Source: Plantactinospora soyae
Lineage (GTDB): Bacteria > Actinomycetota > Actinomycetes > Mycobacteriales > Micromonosporaceae
NCBI RefSeq assembly: GCF_014874095.1
Contig: NZ_JADBEB010000001.1
Span: 9,424,001 to 9,488,000, forward strand
DNA length: 64,000 nt
Direction: 5' to 3'
Translations under genes and position numbers: made by a program
Shown here: positions 8,055 through 16,480 of the stretch, piece by piece
Layout: every line of letters starts with the position of its first letter
How positions within the stretch are numbered: the stretch's first letter is position 1
Notes under the pieces: generated by a model
Told to the model about the DNA's origin: nothing
Database searches by the model: none
Seen by the model: only the letters and a program-made list of their open reading frames with translations

Positions 8055-9281
8055 ATGAGTCGCCCTGACGTTGTCGTCACCGGGCTCGGCGCGACGACCC
8101 CGCTCGGCGGGGACGTCGCGTCGACCTGGGAGGCCATGTTGGCCGGTCGCTCCGGGGTGGGTCCGCTCACCCAGGAGTGGGCCGGGCAACTCCCGGTACG
8201 GATCGCCGCCGAACTCGCGGTCGAACCGACCGAGAGACTCGACCGGGTCAAGCTGCGGCGGCTCGACCGGTCGGAGGCGATCGCACTGATCGCCGCGCAC
8301 GAAGCCTGGGCGGATTCCGGGCTGGCCGACTCACCACCGGAGCCGGAGCGGATCGCGGTGAGCGTCGGCTCCGGTATCGGCGGCGCCCAGACCCTGCTCG
8401 CCCAGGACGACATCCTGGAGGCGTCCGGCCCACGGCGGGTCTCCCCGCACACGGTGCCGATGCTGATGCCGAACGGACCGGCCGCCTGGGTCGGGCTGGA
8501 ACTGGGGGCGCAGGCCGGGGTCCACTCGGTGGCCAGTGCCTGCGCCACCGGCGCCGAGGCGATCGCACTCGGGCTGGACCTGATCCGCTCCGGCCGGGCC
8601 GACGTGGTGCTGGCCGGCGGCACCGAGGCGGTCATCCACCCGCTGCCGATCGCCGGGTTCGCGTCCATGCGGGCGATGTCGACCCGCAACGACGACCCGG
8701 AACGGGCCTCCCGCCCGTGGGACAAGGGGCGCGACGGTTTCGTCCTCGGCGAGGGCGCCGGCGCGGTCGTGCTGGAGCGGGCCGACCACGCCGCCGCGCG
8801 CGGTGCCCGGGTGTACGCCCGGCTGGCCGGCGCCGCACTCACCTCCGACGGCTACGACATCGTGCAGCCGCATCCGGAGGGCCGGGGCGTGATCCGGGCG
8901 ATCAACATGGCGATCGCCGACGCGGGCATCTCCCGCTCGGACATCGTGCACGTCAACGCCCACGCGACGTCCACCCCGGTGGGCGACCTCGCGGAGATCA
9001 CCGCGCTCCGGACCGCGCTGGGCAACCATCCGGTGCTGACCGCGACCAAGTCGATGACCGGACACCTGCTCGGCGCGGCCGGTGCACTGGAGTCCATCGC
9101 CACTATCCTGGCCATTCGGGATTCGGTGATTCCGCCGACGATCAACCTCGACGATCCCGACGATGCCCTCGACCTGGACGTGGCCGTACACAAGCCGCGG
9201 CACATGGAGGTACCCGCAGCGCTGAACAACGGATTCGGATTCGGTGGCCACAACGCCGTTCTCGTCTTCGCGCGGGTGTGA
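8055..9281 (+). CDS. fabF: Beta-ketoacyl-ACP synthase II
   Basis: FabF elongates acyl-ACP chains by decarboxylative condensation with malonyl-ACP. The 408-residue protein has the catalytic Cys in ASACATGAEA, the first active-site His in NAHATSTPVGD and the second in KSMTGHLLGAAGA. The C-terminal GFGFGGHNA loop is typical. It starts two bases after acpP and is co-transcribed with it. The context is primary fatty acid synthesis. No ketoreductase, cyclase or other polyketide genes are nearby. Confidence 0.96.
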   Translation: MSRPDVVVTGLGATTPLGGDVASTWEAMLAGRSGVGPLTQEWAGQLPVRIAAELAVEPTERLDRVKLRRLDRSEAIALIAAHEAWADSGLADSPPEPERIAVSVGSGIGGAQTLLAQDDILEASGPRRVSPHTVPMLMPNGPAAWVGLELGAQAGVHSVASACATGAEAIALGLDLIRSGRADVVLAGGTEAVIHPLPIAGFASMRAMSTRNDDPERASRPWDKGRDGFVLGEGAGAVVLERADHAAARGARVYARLAGAALTSDGYDIVQPHPEGRGVIRAINMAIADAGISRSDIVHVNAHATSTPVGDLAEITALRTALGNHPVLTATKSMTGHLLGAAGALESIATILAIRDSVIPPTINLDDPDDALDLDVAVHKPRHMEVPAALNNGFGFGGHNAVLVFARV

Positions 9282-9352
9282 CGCCCGTCTGACACACGAT
9301 CGGCGTGCCCCCTGCCCGCGTCACCCGGCCGGCAACTGATTTGGAGGCTTCC

Positions 9353-10777
9353 GTGACCACCACGTCCGTGAACCCTGATTCGTCCACCGTCGACCACCGT
9401 GATCCGGAGTTGCGGCTCCGGTCGCTGTTCGACGCCGGTTCGCTACGGCTGGCGACCCAGCGGGACGACTCCGGGGTGCTGTGGGCCCGGGGTGAGGTGG
9501 AGGGCACGCCGACGATCGCGTACGTCACCGACGCCACGATCATGGGTGGCGCGATGGGGGCGCTGGGCTGCCAGCACATCGTCGACGCGATCGACACCGC
9601 GGTCCGGGAGCGGGTGCCGGTGCTCGGGCTGTGGCACTGCGGCGGCGCCCGGCTGGCCGAGGGCGTGGTCTCGCTGGACGCCGTCGGCCAGGTCTTCGCG
9701 GCGATGGTGCGCGCCTCCGGGCGGGTACCGCAGATCTCCGTGGTGCTCGGCCCGGCCGCCGGTGGTGCCGCCTACGGGCCGGCGCTGACCGACATCGTGA
9801 TCATGAGCGGCGCCGGCCGGATCTTCGTCACCGGTCCGGAGGTCGTCCGCAGCGTGACCGGCGAGCAGGTCGACATGGAACGCCTCGGCGGCCCCGAGCC
9901 GCACGGCCGGCGCTCCGGCGTGGTGCACGTGACCACCAAGGACGAGGCGTCGGCCGTCCACGAGGCACGCCGGCTCGCCGAACTGCTGGGCCGGCAGGGT
10001 CGGCTCAGCCCGGCGGACATTCCGGCCGAGGCCTCGGCCGGGCAGGACATGGCCGCGCTGATGCCGGCCGAGACCAACCGGGCGTACGACGTCAAGCCGG
10101 TGGTCAAGGCGCTGCTGGACGCCCCCGGGGTGGAACTGCACGCCAAGTGGGCGCCGAACATCGTCACCACCCTGGGCCGGTTCGCCGGCCGTACGGTCGG
10201 GGTGATCGCCAACAACCCGCTGCGGCTGGGCGGCTGCCTCGACGCGTCGAGCGCGGAGAAGGCGGCCCGGTTCGTCCGGATGTGCGACTCGCTCGGCGTA
10301 CCGCTGGTCGTGCTGGTCGACGTGCCCGGTTACCTGCCCGGGCTGGGCCAGGAGTGGGACGGCGTGGTCCGGCGCGGCGCCAAGCTGCTGCACGCCTTCG
10401 CCGAGGCCGTGGTGCCCCGGGTGACGCTGGTGACCCGCAAGGCGTACGGCGGCGCGTACATCGCGATGAACTCCCGCTCGCTGGGTGCCACCGCCGTGTT
10501 CGCCTGGCCGAACGCCGAGGTCGCCGTCATGGGCGCCTCCGCCGCGGTGCAGATCCTGCACCGCAAGAGGCTGGCCGCCGCACCGCACGAGGAGCGCGAC
10601 GCGCTGCGCGAGCGGCTCATCGAGGAGCAGACCCGGGTGGCCGGCGGGGTCAACCGGGCGCTGGAGATCGGTGTGGTCGACGACGTGATCACGCCCGGGA
10701 AGACCCGCCGCCGGATCGCCGAGGCGCTCGCGGCGGCTCCGGCCGCCCGGGGCGCGCACGGCAACATCCCGCTGTAA
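9353..10777 (+). CDS. accD: Acyl-CoA carboxylase beta subunit (carboxyltransferase), AccD6-like
   Basis: This 474-residue carboxyltransferase moves CO2 from carboxybiotin to acetyl- or propionyl-CoA. The N-terminal half has the crotonase-like core with GGARLAEGV and GPAAGGAAYGPAL. The C-terminal half has GVIANNP, DVPGYLPG, KAYGGAYIAM and WPNAEVAVMG, as in AccD/PccB proteins. The GTG at 9353 is set by TTGGAGG at 9341-9347. The place after fabF matches mycobacterial accD6 next to the kas genes, so it probably makes malonyl-CoA for the same operon. No alpha (biotin carboxylase) or epsilon subunit is in the window. Confidence 0.93.
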   Translation: MTTTSVNPDSSTVDHRDPELRLRSLFDAGSLRLATQRDDSGVLWARGEVEGTPTIAYVTDATIMGGAMGALGCQHIVDAIDTAVRERVPVLGLWHCGGARLAEGVVSLDAVGQVFAAMVRASGRVPQISVVLGPAAGGAAYGPALTDIVIMSGAGRIFVTGPEVVRSVTGEQVDMERLGGPEPHGRRSGVVHVTTKDEASAVHEARRLAELLGRQGRLSPADIPAEASAGQDMAALMPAETNRAYDVKPVVKALLDAPGVELHAKWAPNIVTTLGRFAGRTVGVIANNPLRLGGCLDASSAEKAARFVRMCDSLGVPLVVLVDVPGYLPGLGQEWDGVVRRGAKLLHAFAEAVVPRVTLVTRKAYGGAYIAMNSRSLGATAVFAWPNAEVAVMGASAAVQILHRKRLAAAPHEERDALRERLIEEQTRVAGGVNRALEIGVVDDVITPGKTRRRIAEALAAAPAARGAHGNIPL

Positions 10778-10851
10778 CGAGTCGGTACGACGGCCCGGCC
10801 CCGATCCCGGAGCCGGCCGCGACCGTGCCCCGAACCGGGTACGCCCCGATG

Positions 10852-10857
10852 GTAGGT
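10852..10857 (+). promoter_or_regulatory. Candidate -10 element for the methyltransferase gene
   Basis: TAGGTT at 10852-10857 fits the actinobacterial TANNNT -10 pattern. It would give a 5' leader of about 70 nt for the gene starting near 10937. No clear -35 is visible. Confidence 0.3.
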
Positions 10858-10936
10858 TTCGTCGGTCGAGTCCCGCCCCGCCCGACGGGCGCGACGGGAG
10901 TCGGTTTCCGGGACGGGTAGCCGAGGAGAGACGCAG

Positions 10937-11569
10937 TTGTTGACAGCGATCAAGGGTCTGCTCGGGCACGAGGCGCTGTACGTCGCCCTGCAGAAGGGCC
11001 TCGGCGCGGACCGGCTCCGCTACCGGTGCCTGGACGAGCTCGGGCTCACCGACGGCGACACGGTCATCGACGTCGGCTGCGGCCCGGCCTACTACTTCGG
11101 GCGCCTGCCCCGGGTCCGCTACTACGGCTTCGACACCTCGGAGAAGTACATCGCGCACGCCCGTAAGCGCTGGGGCAGCGACCAGGCGGAGTTCCGCTGC
11201 GAGGTCTTCGGCGAGCAGCACCTGGCGGAGATCCCCCCGGTCAACGCGATCCTGCTGCTCGGCCTGCTGCACCACCTCTCCGACGCCGACTCCCGGCACC
11301 TGTTGCAGGTGTCGGCCCGGGCCCTCGTCCCCGGCGGCCGGGTGATCGCCGTCGACCCCACCCTGGTACCGGGCCAGCATCCGGTCTCCCGGTGGATGTC
11401 GAAGAACGACCGTGGCGAGTACGTCCGGGAGCCGGAGGCGTTCGTCGCGCTCGGCCGGGAGTCGTTCGACGACGTCGACGGCGAGGTCGTCGACGACGCC
11501 ACCCGGATCCCGACGAGCCACTGGATGATGCGGATGCGGACTCCGGTGTTCGCCCGGGACGGCTCGTAG
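10937..11569 (+). CDS. Class I SAM-dependent methyltransferase
   Basis: This 210-residue protein has the Rossmann methyltransferase core: motif I VIDVGCGPA, an acidic second strand (YGFDTS), AILLLGLLHHL as motif IV/V, and the post-motif GGRVIAVDPT. The substrate is unknown. Length and lack of extra domains suggest a small-molecule methylase. TTG at 10937 or 10940 is the start, following GAGGAGAG at 10923-10930. It lies between the fab cluster and the alditol oxidase in the same direction but with gaps of 159 and 69 bp, so it need not belong to either operon. Confidence 0.85.
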   Translation: MLTAIKGLLGHEALYVALQKGLGADRLRYRCLDELGLTDGDTVIDVGCGPAYYFGRLPRVRYYGFDTSEKYIAHARKRWGSDQAEFRCEVFGEQHLAEIPPVNAILLLGLLHHLSDADSRHLLQVSARALVPGGRVIAVDPTLVPGQHPVSRWMSKNDRGEYVREPEAFVALGRESFDDVDGEVVDDATRIPTSHWMMRMRTPVFARDGS

Positions 11570-11638
11570 CCGTACCGCCGGAACGGCGATCGATCGACCA
11601 CCCCTCGAACGCGTCAGACACCCCCGAAGAGGTTGACG

Positions 11639-12907
11639 ATGACTGGACCGATCACCAACTGGGCCGGCAACGTCGACTTCGGCGCCAGCCGGCTGCACCG
11701 GCCCGGGTCCGTGGCCGAGCTCCAGTCCCTTGTAGCCGGTAGCGACCGGGTACGGGCCCTCGGCACGGCACACTCCTTCAACCGGATCGCCGACACCACC
11801 GGTGATCTCGTCTCGCTCGCCGCCCTGCCGCCCACCGTCGAGATCGACACCGGACGGGCCAGCGTGAGCGTCGCCGCCGGCATCCGGTACGGCGAACTGG
11901 TCGAGCGGCTGCACCGGGCCGGTTTCGCGCTGCACAACCTCGGGTCGCTGCCGCACATCTCGGTGGCCGGCGCCTGCGCCACCGCCACCCACGGCTCGGG
12001 TGAGGGCAACGGCAACCTGGCCACCGCCGTCTCCGGGCTGGAGCTGGTCACCGCCGACGGCGACCTGGTGACGCTGCGCCGGGACTCGGGCGGCGACAAC
12101 TTCCTCGGCCACGTGGTCGGGCTCGGCGCGCTCGGCGTGGTCACCCGGCTCACCCTCGATCTCGTCCCGGCGTTCGACATCGAGCAGTACGTCTACGACG
12201 ACCTGCCCCGCGAGCAACTCGACGGGCACCACGCGGAGATTCTCGGCGGCGACTACAGCGTCAGCCTCTTCACCGACTGGGCCGGCCCGCACGTCAACCA
12301 GGTGTGGCGCAAGCGCCGGGTGAGCGGCGCCGGCGACTGGAACGCTCCGGCCCGCTGGTTCGACGCCACCCTGGCCACCGAGGCCCGGCACCCCGTACCG
12401 GGGATGTCGGCGGTGCACTGCACCCAGCAGCTCGGCGTACCCGGGCCCTGGCACGCCCGGCTGCCGCACTTCCGGCTGGAGTTCACCCCGAGCAGCGGCG
12501 AGGAACTCCAGACCGAGTACTTCGTGCCGCGCCGGGACCTGGTCGCGGCGCTCACCGCGCTGGACGGCATCCGGGACCGGATCGCCGCCGTCCTGCAGAT
12601 CTCGGAGATCCGCACGATCGCCGCCGACGAGCTGTGGCTGAGCCCGGCCTACCGGCGCGACAGCGTGGCGCTGCACTTCACCTGGGTCAAGGACACCGAG
12701 GCGGTGCTGCCGGTGCTGGCGGCGATCGAGGAGCGGCTGGCTCCGCTCGCCCCCCGCCCGCACTGGGGCAAGCTCTTCGTCACCCCACCCGAGGTGCTGC
12801 GCGACCGGTACGACCGGCACGCCGACTTCGTCGCGCTGATGGGCCGGTACGACCCGACCGGCAAGTTCCGCAACGAGATGCTGGACCGCTACTTCCCCGC
12901 CGGGTAG
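11639..12907 (+). CDS. aldO: Alditol oxidase (FAD-linked, VAO family)
   Basis: AldO oxidises xylitol, sorbitol and related polyols to the aldose with release of H2O2. The 422-residue protein follows the Streptomyces AldO pattern closely. It shows NWAGN near the start, GTAHSFN carrying the His that binds FAD covalently in AldO, SLPHISVAGACATATHGSG, and GVPGPWHARLPHFRLEF. The C-terminal half keeps EIRTIAADELWLSPAY and HFTWVKDTEAVLPV, which form the substrate pocket. ATG at 11639 follows GAAGAGG at 11626-11632 and is preferred over TTG at 11633. No signal peptide is present, so it is cytoplasmic. Confidence 0.92.
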   Translation: MTGPITNWAGNVDFGASRLHRPGSVAELQSLVAGSDRVRALGTAHSFNRIADTTGDLVSLAALPPTVEIDTGRASVSVAAGIRYGELVERLHRAGFALHNLGSLPHISVAGACATATHGSGEGNGNLATAVSGLELVTADGDLVTLRRDSGGDNFLGHVVGLGALGVVTRLTLDLVPAFDIEQYVYDDLPREQLDGHHAEILGGDYSVSLFTDWAGPHVNQVWRKRRVSGAGDWNAPARWFDATLATEARHPVPGMSAVHCTQQLGVPGPWHARLPHFRLEFTPSSGEELQTEYFVPRRDLVAALTALDGIRDRIAAVLQISEIRTIAADELWLSPAYRRDSVALHFTWVKDTEAVLPVLAAIEERLAPLAPRPHWGKLFVTPPEVLRDRYDRHADFVALMGRYDPTGKFRNEMLDRYFPAG

Positions 12908-12941
12908 CCCCGCCCGGCCCTCGGCCCGGAGTACGGCCGGC

Positions 12942-15224
12942 TCAGGAAAGCTGGTAGACCGCCATCCGGCCGTTGTCGAAGCCCAGTCGGGCGAGTCGGC
13001 GCAGCTCCGGAGACTCCGGCCCGACCGACCGGTCCACCACCAGCCACCGTACGGCGTACCGGTCCCGCAGCTCGCGCAGTCCGGCCTCGGTCGGTGCGGT
13101 GATCGCCGCGTCGTTGCGCCGCAACAGGTCCTGGTCCCAGAACGGGGTGTACGCCCCCAGCGCCGCCACCCGGGGCGCGAAGCCCCAGCCCTCGACCAGT
13201 ACCCGGCGTTCGGCGTACGCGCTGAGCCAGAACGAGCGCGAGTCGCACCAGCCGTTGACCACCGCCAGGCAGTGCACGTTGGTCGCCAGCACGTCACCCG
13301 GAGCGCTGTGTTCCCGGGTCCAGCGGGCCGCGTCGATCCGGGACTTCGGCAGCGGTATCACCGCGTACGCCCCGCCGTTCGGTGACCGGGCCGACTTCTG
13401 CATGTCCATCACCAGGCCGGGCGCCCCGACCACCAGTACGGCGGTGAGCAGGGCGATCGCGCCCCGGCCCCGGAGCGCCGCGATGCCCTGACTCGCCGGC
13501 AGCCAGACCCCGACGGCGAGCACCCCGATCACGGCCAGGCTGCCGGCCCACCAGAGCAGTGGCCGGAGCCAGTCCGACGGCGCTCCGGCCGGGGCCGGGT
13601 CGGCGTACCGGAGTTGGATCGCGACCAGGACGACGGCCAGGACGAGTGCGAACAGGCCCAGCACCGTCCGGGAGCGCCGGGTCAGCTCGGCCCGCTCGGC
13701 GAGCAGCACGTACCCCCAGGCCGACAGCACCACCGCGAAGGTGAAACCGGCCCGGGTGAAGTACTGGTTGGCGCCACCGGGCTGCTCCAGCAGGAGGAAG
13801 AACGCCGGGCCGGCCAGCGTGCCGCCGAGCAGGAACCACTGCACCGGTTCCAGCCGGCCCCGGCGCAGCCACAGCAGCGGGCCGACGCCCACCACCCGGA
13901 GCTGCATGTTGACCAGGAAGGCGGCGCAGACGGCCGCCACCGCCAACGGGCCGGTCCAACCCAGCCCGTCCGGCGACAGGGTCCAGTACGGCGCCAGGCT
14001 GGCGAACGGGTCGACCTCGATGCCGTACGCCTTGAAGCGGTAGAGCACCGCCGTGGCGAAGAGTTGGGCGGCTGCGGCGGTCAGTCCCGCCCCGACCACC
14101 GCCCACGGGATCCGACGCGTCCGGATCAGCATCGCCAGCGCGGTGACCGCCAGCGCCACCCCCACCACCGGCAGCGAGCTGGCCTTCGCACCGCTGGACG
14201 CGAACATCAGCAGTGGTACGAGGACGAACACGCCCCGGCCGATCGGGGCGACCGGTCGGTCGGGGCGACGGTCGACCAGATCGGCCAGTACGGCGATCAA
14301 CGCGATCAGCAGCACCCAGCTGTAGATCATCGACATGCCGTGCCAGATCACGAACGACGCCTGGGTGCCGAACGGCATCGTCACCGGGTCGGTGAAGTTG
14401 GTCTCGCCGACGACGAAGAACAGCGCGGCGGCGATCGCCCCGACGTACGGCCGGCCGCTGACCCGCCAGCCCAGTACCGCCGTCAGCACGATCGCGGCGG
14501 CGCACAGGGCCGGGATGGTCAGCCGCAGCGCCACCACCGGCAGGTCGATGTGCCCGATCAGGCTGGTCGCCGCCATGTGCACGTACCCGAACCAGTGGTA
14601 GTCGAGCGGCTCCTGCGCGACCTGGGGTACGTGGATCGGGAACTGGTGCTTCGCCTCACCGGCCAGCGAGAGCTGGTAGGCGAGGTCGAGGTACTGGAGG
14701 GTGCCGTCCGAGGTGGGCAGGACGGGGTTGCGTTCCAGGAAGGTGATCGACAGGTAGGTGGTGAAGAACGCCACCGCGCCGACGACGGACCACGACCAGC
14801 CGACCGGGGTGGGACGGTAGCCGTCGACCCGCCAGTGCCGGCGCAGTTTCGGTACGGCGACGAAGACCGCCACGATCGCCGCCGGCCAGGTCCATAACCA
14901 ACCACCGAGGCCGAGTACGGCGTAGCCGGCCCAGGCGGGCAGTTCGAGCACCAGCCCGACGGCGGCGCCCATCGCCACGTCCTCGACCAGGGTGTGCGGC
15001 TGTCGGCGCAGGGCCCGGTAGACCAGGGTGCCCGGCAGGATCAGCGCCAGCAGGACGTACCCCGCGTAGCGGACGAGGTCGAGCGGCGAGGTGTCGGCCG
15101 CCAGCAGCACCACGACGAAGTAGCCGACCCCCACCACGAGCGGCGACCAGCGGCGCAGTGCGCTGGCCGGGGCCGACGTCGTGGGAAGGGAGGAGTCCGC
15201 CACCGCCGGAGCGGTAACACTCAC
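12942..15224 (-). CDS. Large polytopic membrane protein, possible GT-C-type glycosyltransferase
   Basis: This 760-residue protein has at least 14 hydrophobic helices and a C-terminal extracytoplasmic domain of ~130 residues. After the second helix pair there is an extracytoplasmic stretch with RNPVLPTSDGTLQYLDL and DYHWFGYVH. An acidic, aromatic early loop is typical of lipid-linked sugar transferases of the GT-C fold. No exact family was identified. The GTG at 15224 has no strong ribosome-binding site. The adjacent upstream GT2 gene, in the same direction, probably makes a polyprenyl-phosphate sugar donor for it, so the pair may act in cell-envelope glycosylation. This functional link is an inference. 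Confidence 0.75.
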   Translation of the reverse strand: MSVTAPAVADSSLPTTSAPASALRRWSPLVVGVGYFVVVLLAADTSPLDLVRYAGYVLLALILPGTLVYRALRRQPHTLVEDVAMGAAVGLVLELPAWAGYAVLGLGGWLWTWPAAIVAVFVAVPKLRRHWRVDGYRPTPVGWSWSVVGAVAFFTTYLSITFLERNPVLPTSDGTLQYLDLAYQLSLAGEAKHQFPIHVPQVAQEPLDYHWFGYVHMAATSLIGHIDLPVVALRLTIPALCAAAIVLTAVLGWRVSGRPYVGAIAAALFFVVGETNFTDPVTMPFGTQASFVIWHGMSMIYSWVLLIALIAVLADLVDRRPDRPVAPIGRGVFVLVPLLMFASSGAKASSLPVVGVALAVTALAMLIRTRRIPWAVVGAGLTAAAAQLFATAVLYRFKAYGIEVDPFASLAPYWTLSPDGLGWTGPLAVAAVCAAFLVNMQLRVVGVGPLLWLRRGRLEPVQWFLLGGTLAGPAFFLLLEQPGGANQYFTRAGFTFAVVLSAWGYVLLAERAELTRRSRTVLGLFALVLAVVLVAIQLRYADPAPAGAPSDWLRPLLWWAGSLAVIGVLAVGVWLPASQGIAALRGRGAIALLTAVLVVGAPGLVMDMQKSARSPNGGAYAVIPLPKSRIDAARWTREHSAPGDVLATNVHCLAVVNGWCDSRSFWLSAYAERRVLVEGWGFAPRVAALGAYTPFWDQDLLRRNDAAITAPTEAGLRELRDRYAVRWLVVDRSVGPESPELRRLARLGFDNGRMAVYQLS

Positions 15225-15234
15225 CGGCCGAAAC

Positions 15235-15347
15235 CTTCCGTTCGCGACTGCGGGGCTCGCAAAACCGGCTCACTCCTCGCGCTCACCATGCCAGCTTCCG
15301 TTCGCGACTGCGGGGCTCGCAAAACCGGCTCACTCCTCGCGCTCACC
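15235..15347. repeat. Two direct copies of a 53-bp element (60-bp period)
   Basis: Positions 15235-15287 and 15295-15347 are identical over 53 bp and are separated by 7 bp. On the minus strand each copy begins GGTGAGCGCGAGGAGTGAG and ends GCGAACGGAAG. The stop codon of the upstream GT2 gene lies within the first bases of the element, and the downstream membrane-protein start (GGTGAGTG) resembles its head. A short stem (GCGA/TCGC) is possible. This looks like a dispersed intergenic element duplicated in tandem. Confidence 0.9.
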
Positions 15348-16383
15348 GAACCGACCTCGTGGCGCCGTTGCGGGCGGCCGGTGCTGCCGCCGCGCTCGGC
15401 GGAAGCGGCTCAGCGAGGTCGGCATCCGGCGCCGGCTGCTCGACCAGGTCTGCGGTGTCCGAGCCGACGAAGTAGCTGGGCCGGCCCTGCACGGCGGTGT
15501 AGATCCGGGCGATGTACTCGCCGAGCAGCCCCAGGCAGAGCAGCTGGACCGCACCGAGGAACAGCACCGCCACGTAGAGCGAGGCCCAGCCGGTGACGGT
15601 GGAGTCGCGGAAGTAGGCGATGATCGCCAGCACCAGCATCACGGTGCACAGCAGCATGCCGCCGGCGCCGAGCCAGGTCGCCAGCCGCAGCGGCGCCCCG
15701 GAGAAGCTGGTGATGCTGTCGGTGGCCAGCCGGACCATCCGGGACAGCGAGTACTTCGTACTGCCCGCCGCGCGCTGATCGCGGACGTAACGCACCTCGC
15801 CGCTGGGGAAGCCGAGCCACGGCACCACCAGCCGGAGCACCGGACGACGCTCGGGCAACTCGCGCAGCGCCTCGACCGTCGCCCGGCTGAGCAGTCGGAA
15901 GTCGCCGGCCTGGGCCGGAACGGTGTTGCCGACCAGTCGGCGTACCAGGCGGTAGTAGAGGCCGGCCGTCGACCGTTTGAACGCGGTGTCGGTGGACCGG
16001 TCGGCGCGTACCCCGTAGACGATGTCCAGGGTCTCGTCGCGGGCCAGTCGCAACATGTCGACCAGGACCTCCGGCGGATCCTGGAGATCGGCGTCGATGC
16101 TGGCGACGTAACCGCCCCGGGCCCGGAACAGGCCGGCGGTCAACGCCGCCTGGTGTCCGCTGTTGCGCCGGAGCCGGATGACCCGCAGTTGTGGCCAGCC
16201 GCGCCGCAGTCCGGTCAGGACGATCGGGGTCGCGTCGGTGCTTCCGTCGTCGACGGCGACCACCTCGTACGGCTCGCCGAGCCCGTCCAGCACCGGACGC
16301 AGCCGCTCGACCAGTAACGGAAGGACGCTCTCCTCGTTGAACATCGGCACGACCACGGACAGGGCCGGTTCCCGGCTCGTCAC
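15343..16383 (-). CDS. GT2 glycosyltransferase, polyprenyl-phosphate type (GtrB/DPMS-like)
   Basis: This 346-residue enzyme has a GT-A nucleotide-sugar domain: SVVVPMFNEE at the start, VAVDDGSTD, and the DXD-type metal site in SIDADLQDPPE. Later come QAGDFRLLS and two membrane helices near residues 235-300 that anchor it to the membrane. Relatives transfer glucose, mannose or other sugars from NDP-sugar to undecaprenyl/decaprenyl phosphate. The GTG at 16383 begins right before the conserved strand; the longer frame 5' is low complexity. The stop codon is inside the repeat element. The polytopic protein downstream is the likely user of the lipid-linked sugar. Confidence 0.88.
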   Translation of the reverse strand: MTSREPALSVVVPMFNEESVLPLLVERLRPVLDGLGEPYEVVAVDDGSTDATPIVLTGLRRGWPQLRVIRLRRNSGHQAALTAGLFRARGGYVASIDADLQDPPEVLVDMLRLARDETLDIVYGVRADRSTDTAFKRSTAGLYYRLVRRLVGNTVPAQAGDFRLLSRATVEALRELPERRPVLRLVVPWLGFPSGEVRYVRDQRAAGSTKYSLSRMVRLATDSITSFSGAPLRLATWLGAGGMLLCTVMLVLAIIAYFRDSTVTGWASLYVAVLFLGAVQLLCLGLLGEYIARIYTAVQGRPSYFVGSDTADLVEQPAPDADLAEPLPPSAAAAPAARNGATRSVR

Positions 16384-16480
16384 AGTCCGTACACCCCCGT
16401 CCGATGGATCTGCCGACAGCCGAACGCTACCAGCAGCCCGGGTGACCGATCTCACCAGCGCCGCAACCGGGCGTGACGCC

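Noticed and set aside
5511-10777. Polyketide biosynthetic cluster
   Set aside because: Only fatty acid synthase II genes and a carboxyltransferase are present. The gene order is that of primary metabolism.
9443-13297. Minus-strand ORF (1284 codons) over accD, methyltransferase and aldO
   Set aside because: It spans several well-supported genes on the other strand, has no domain and has unnatural composition.
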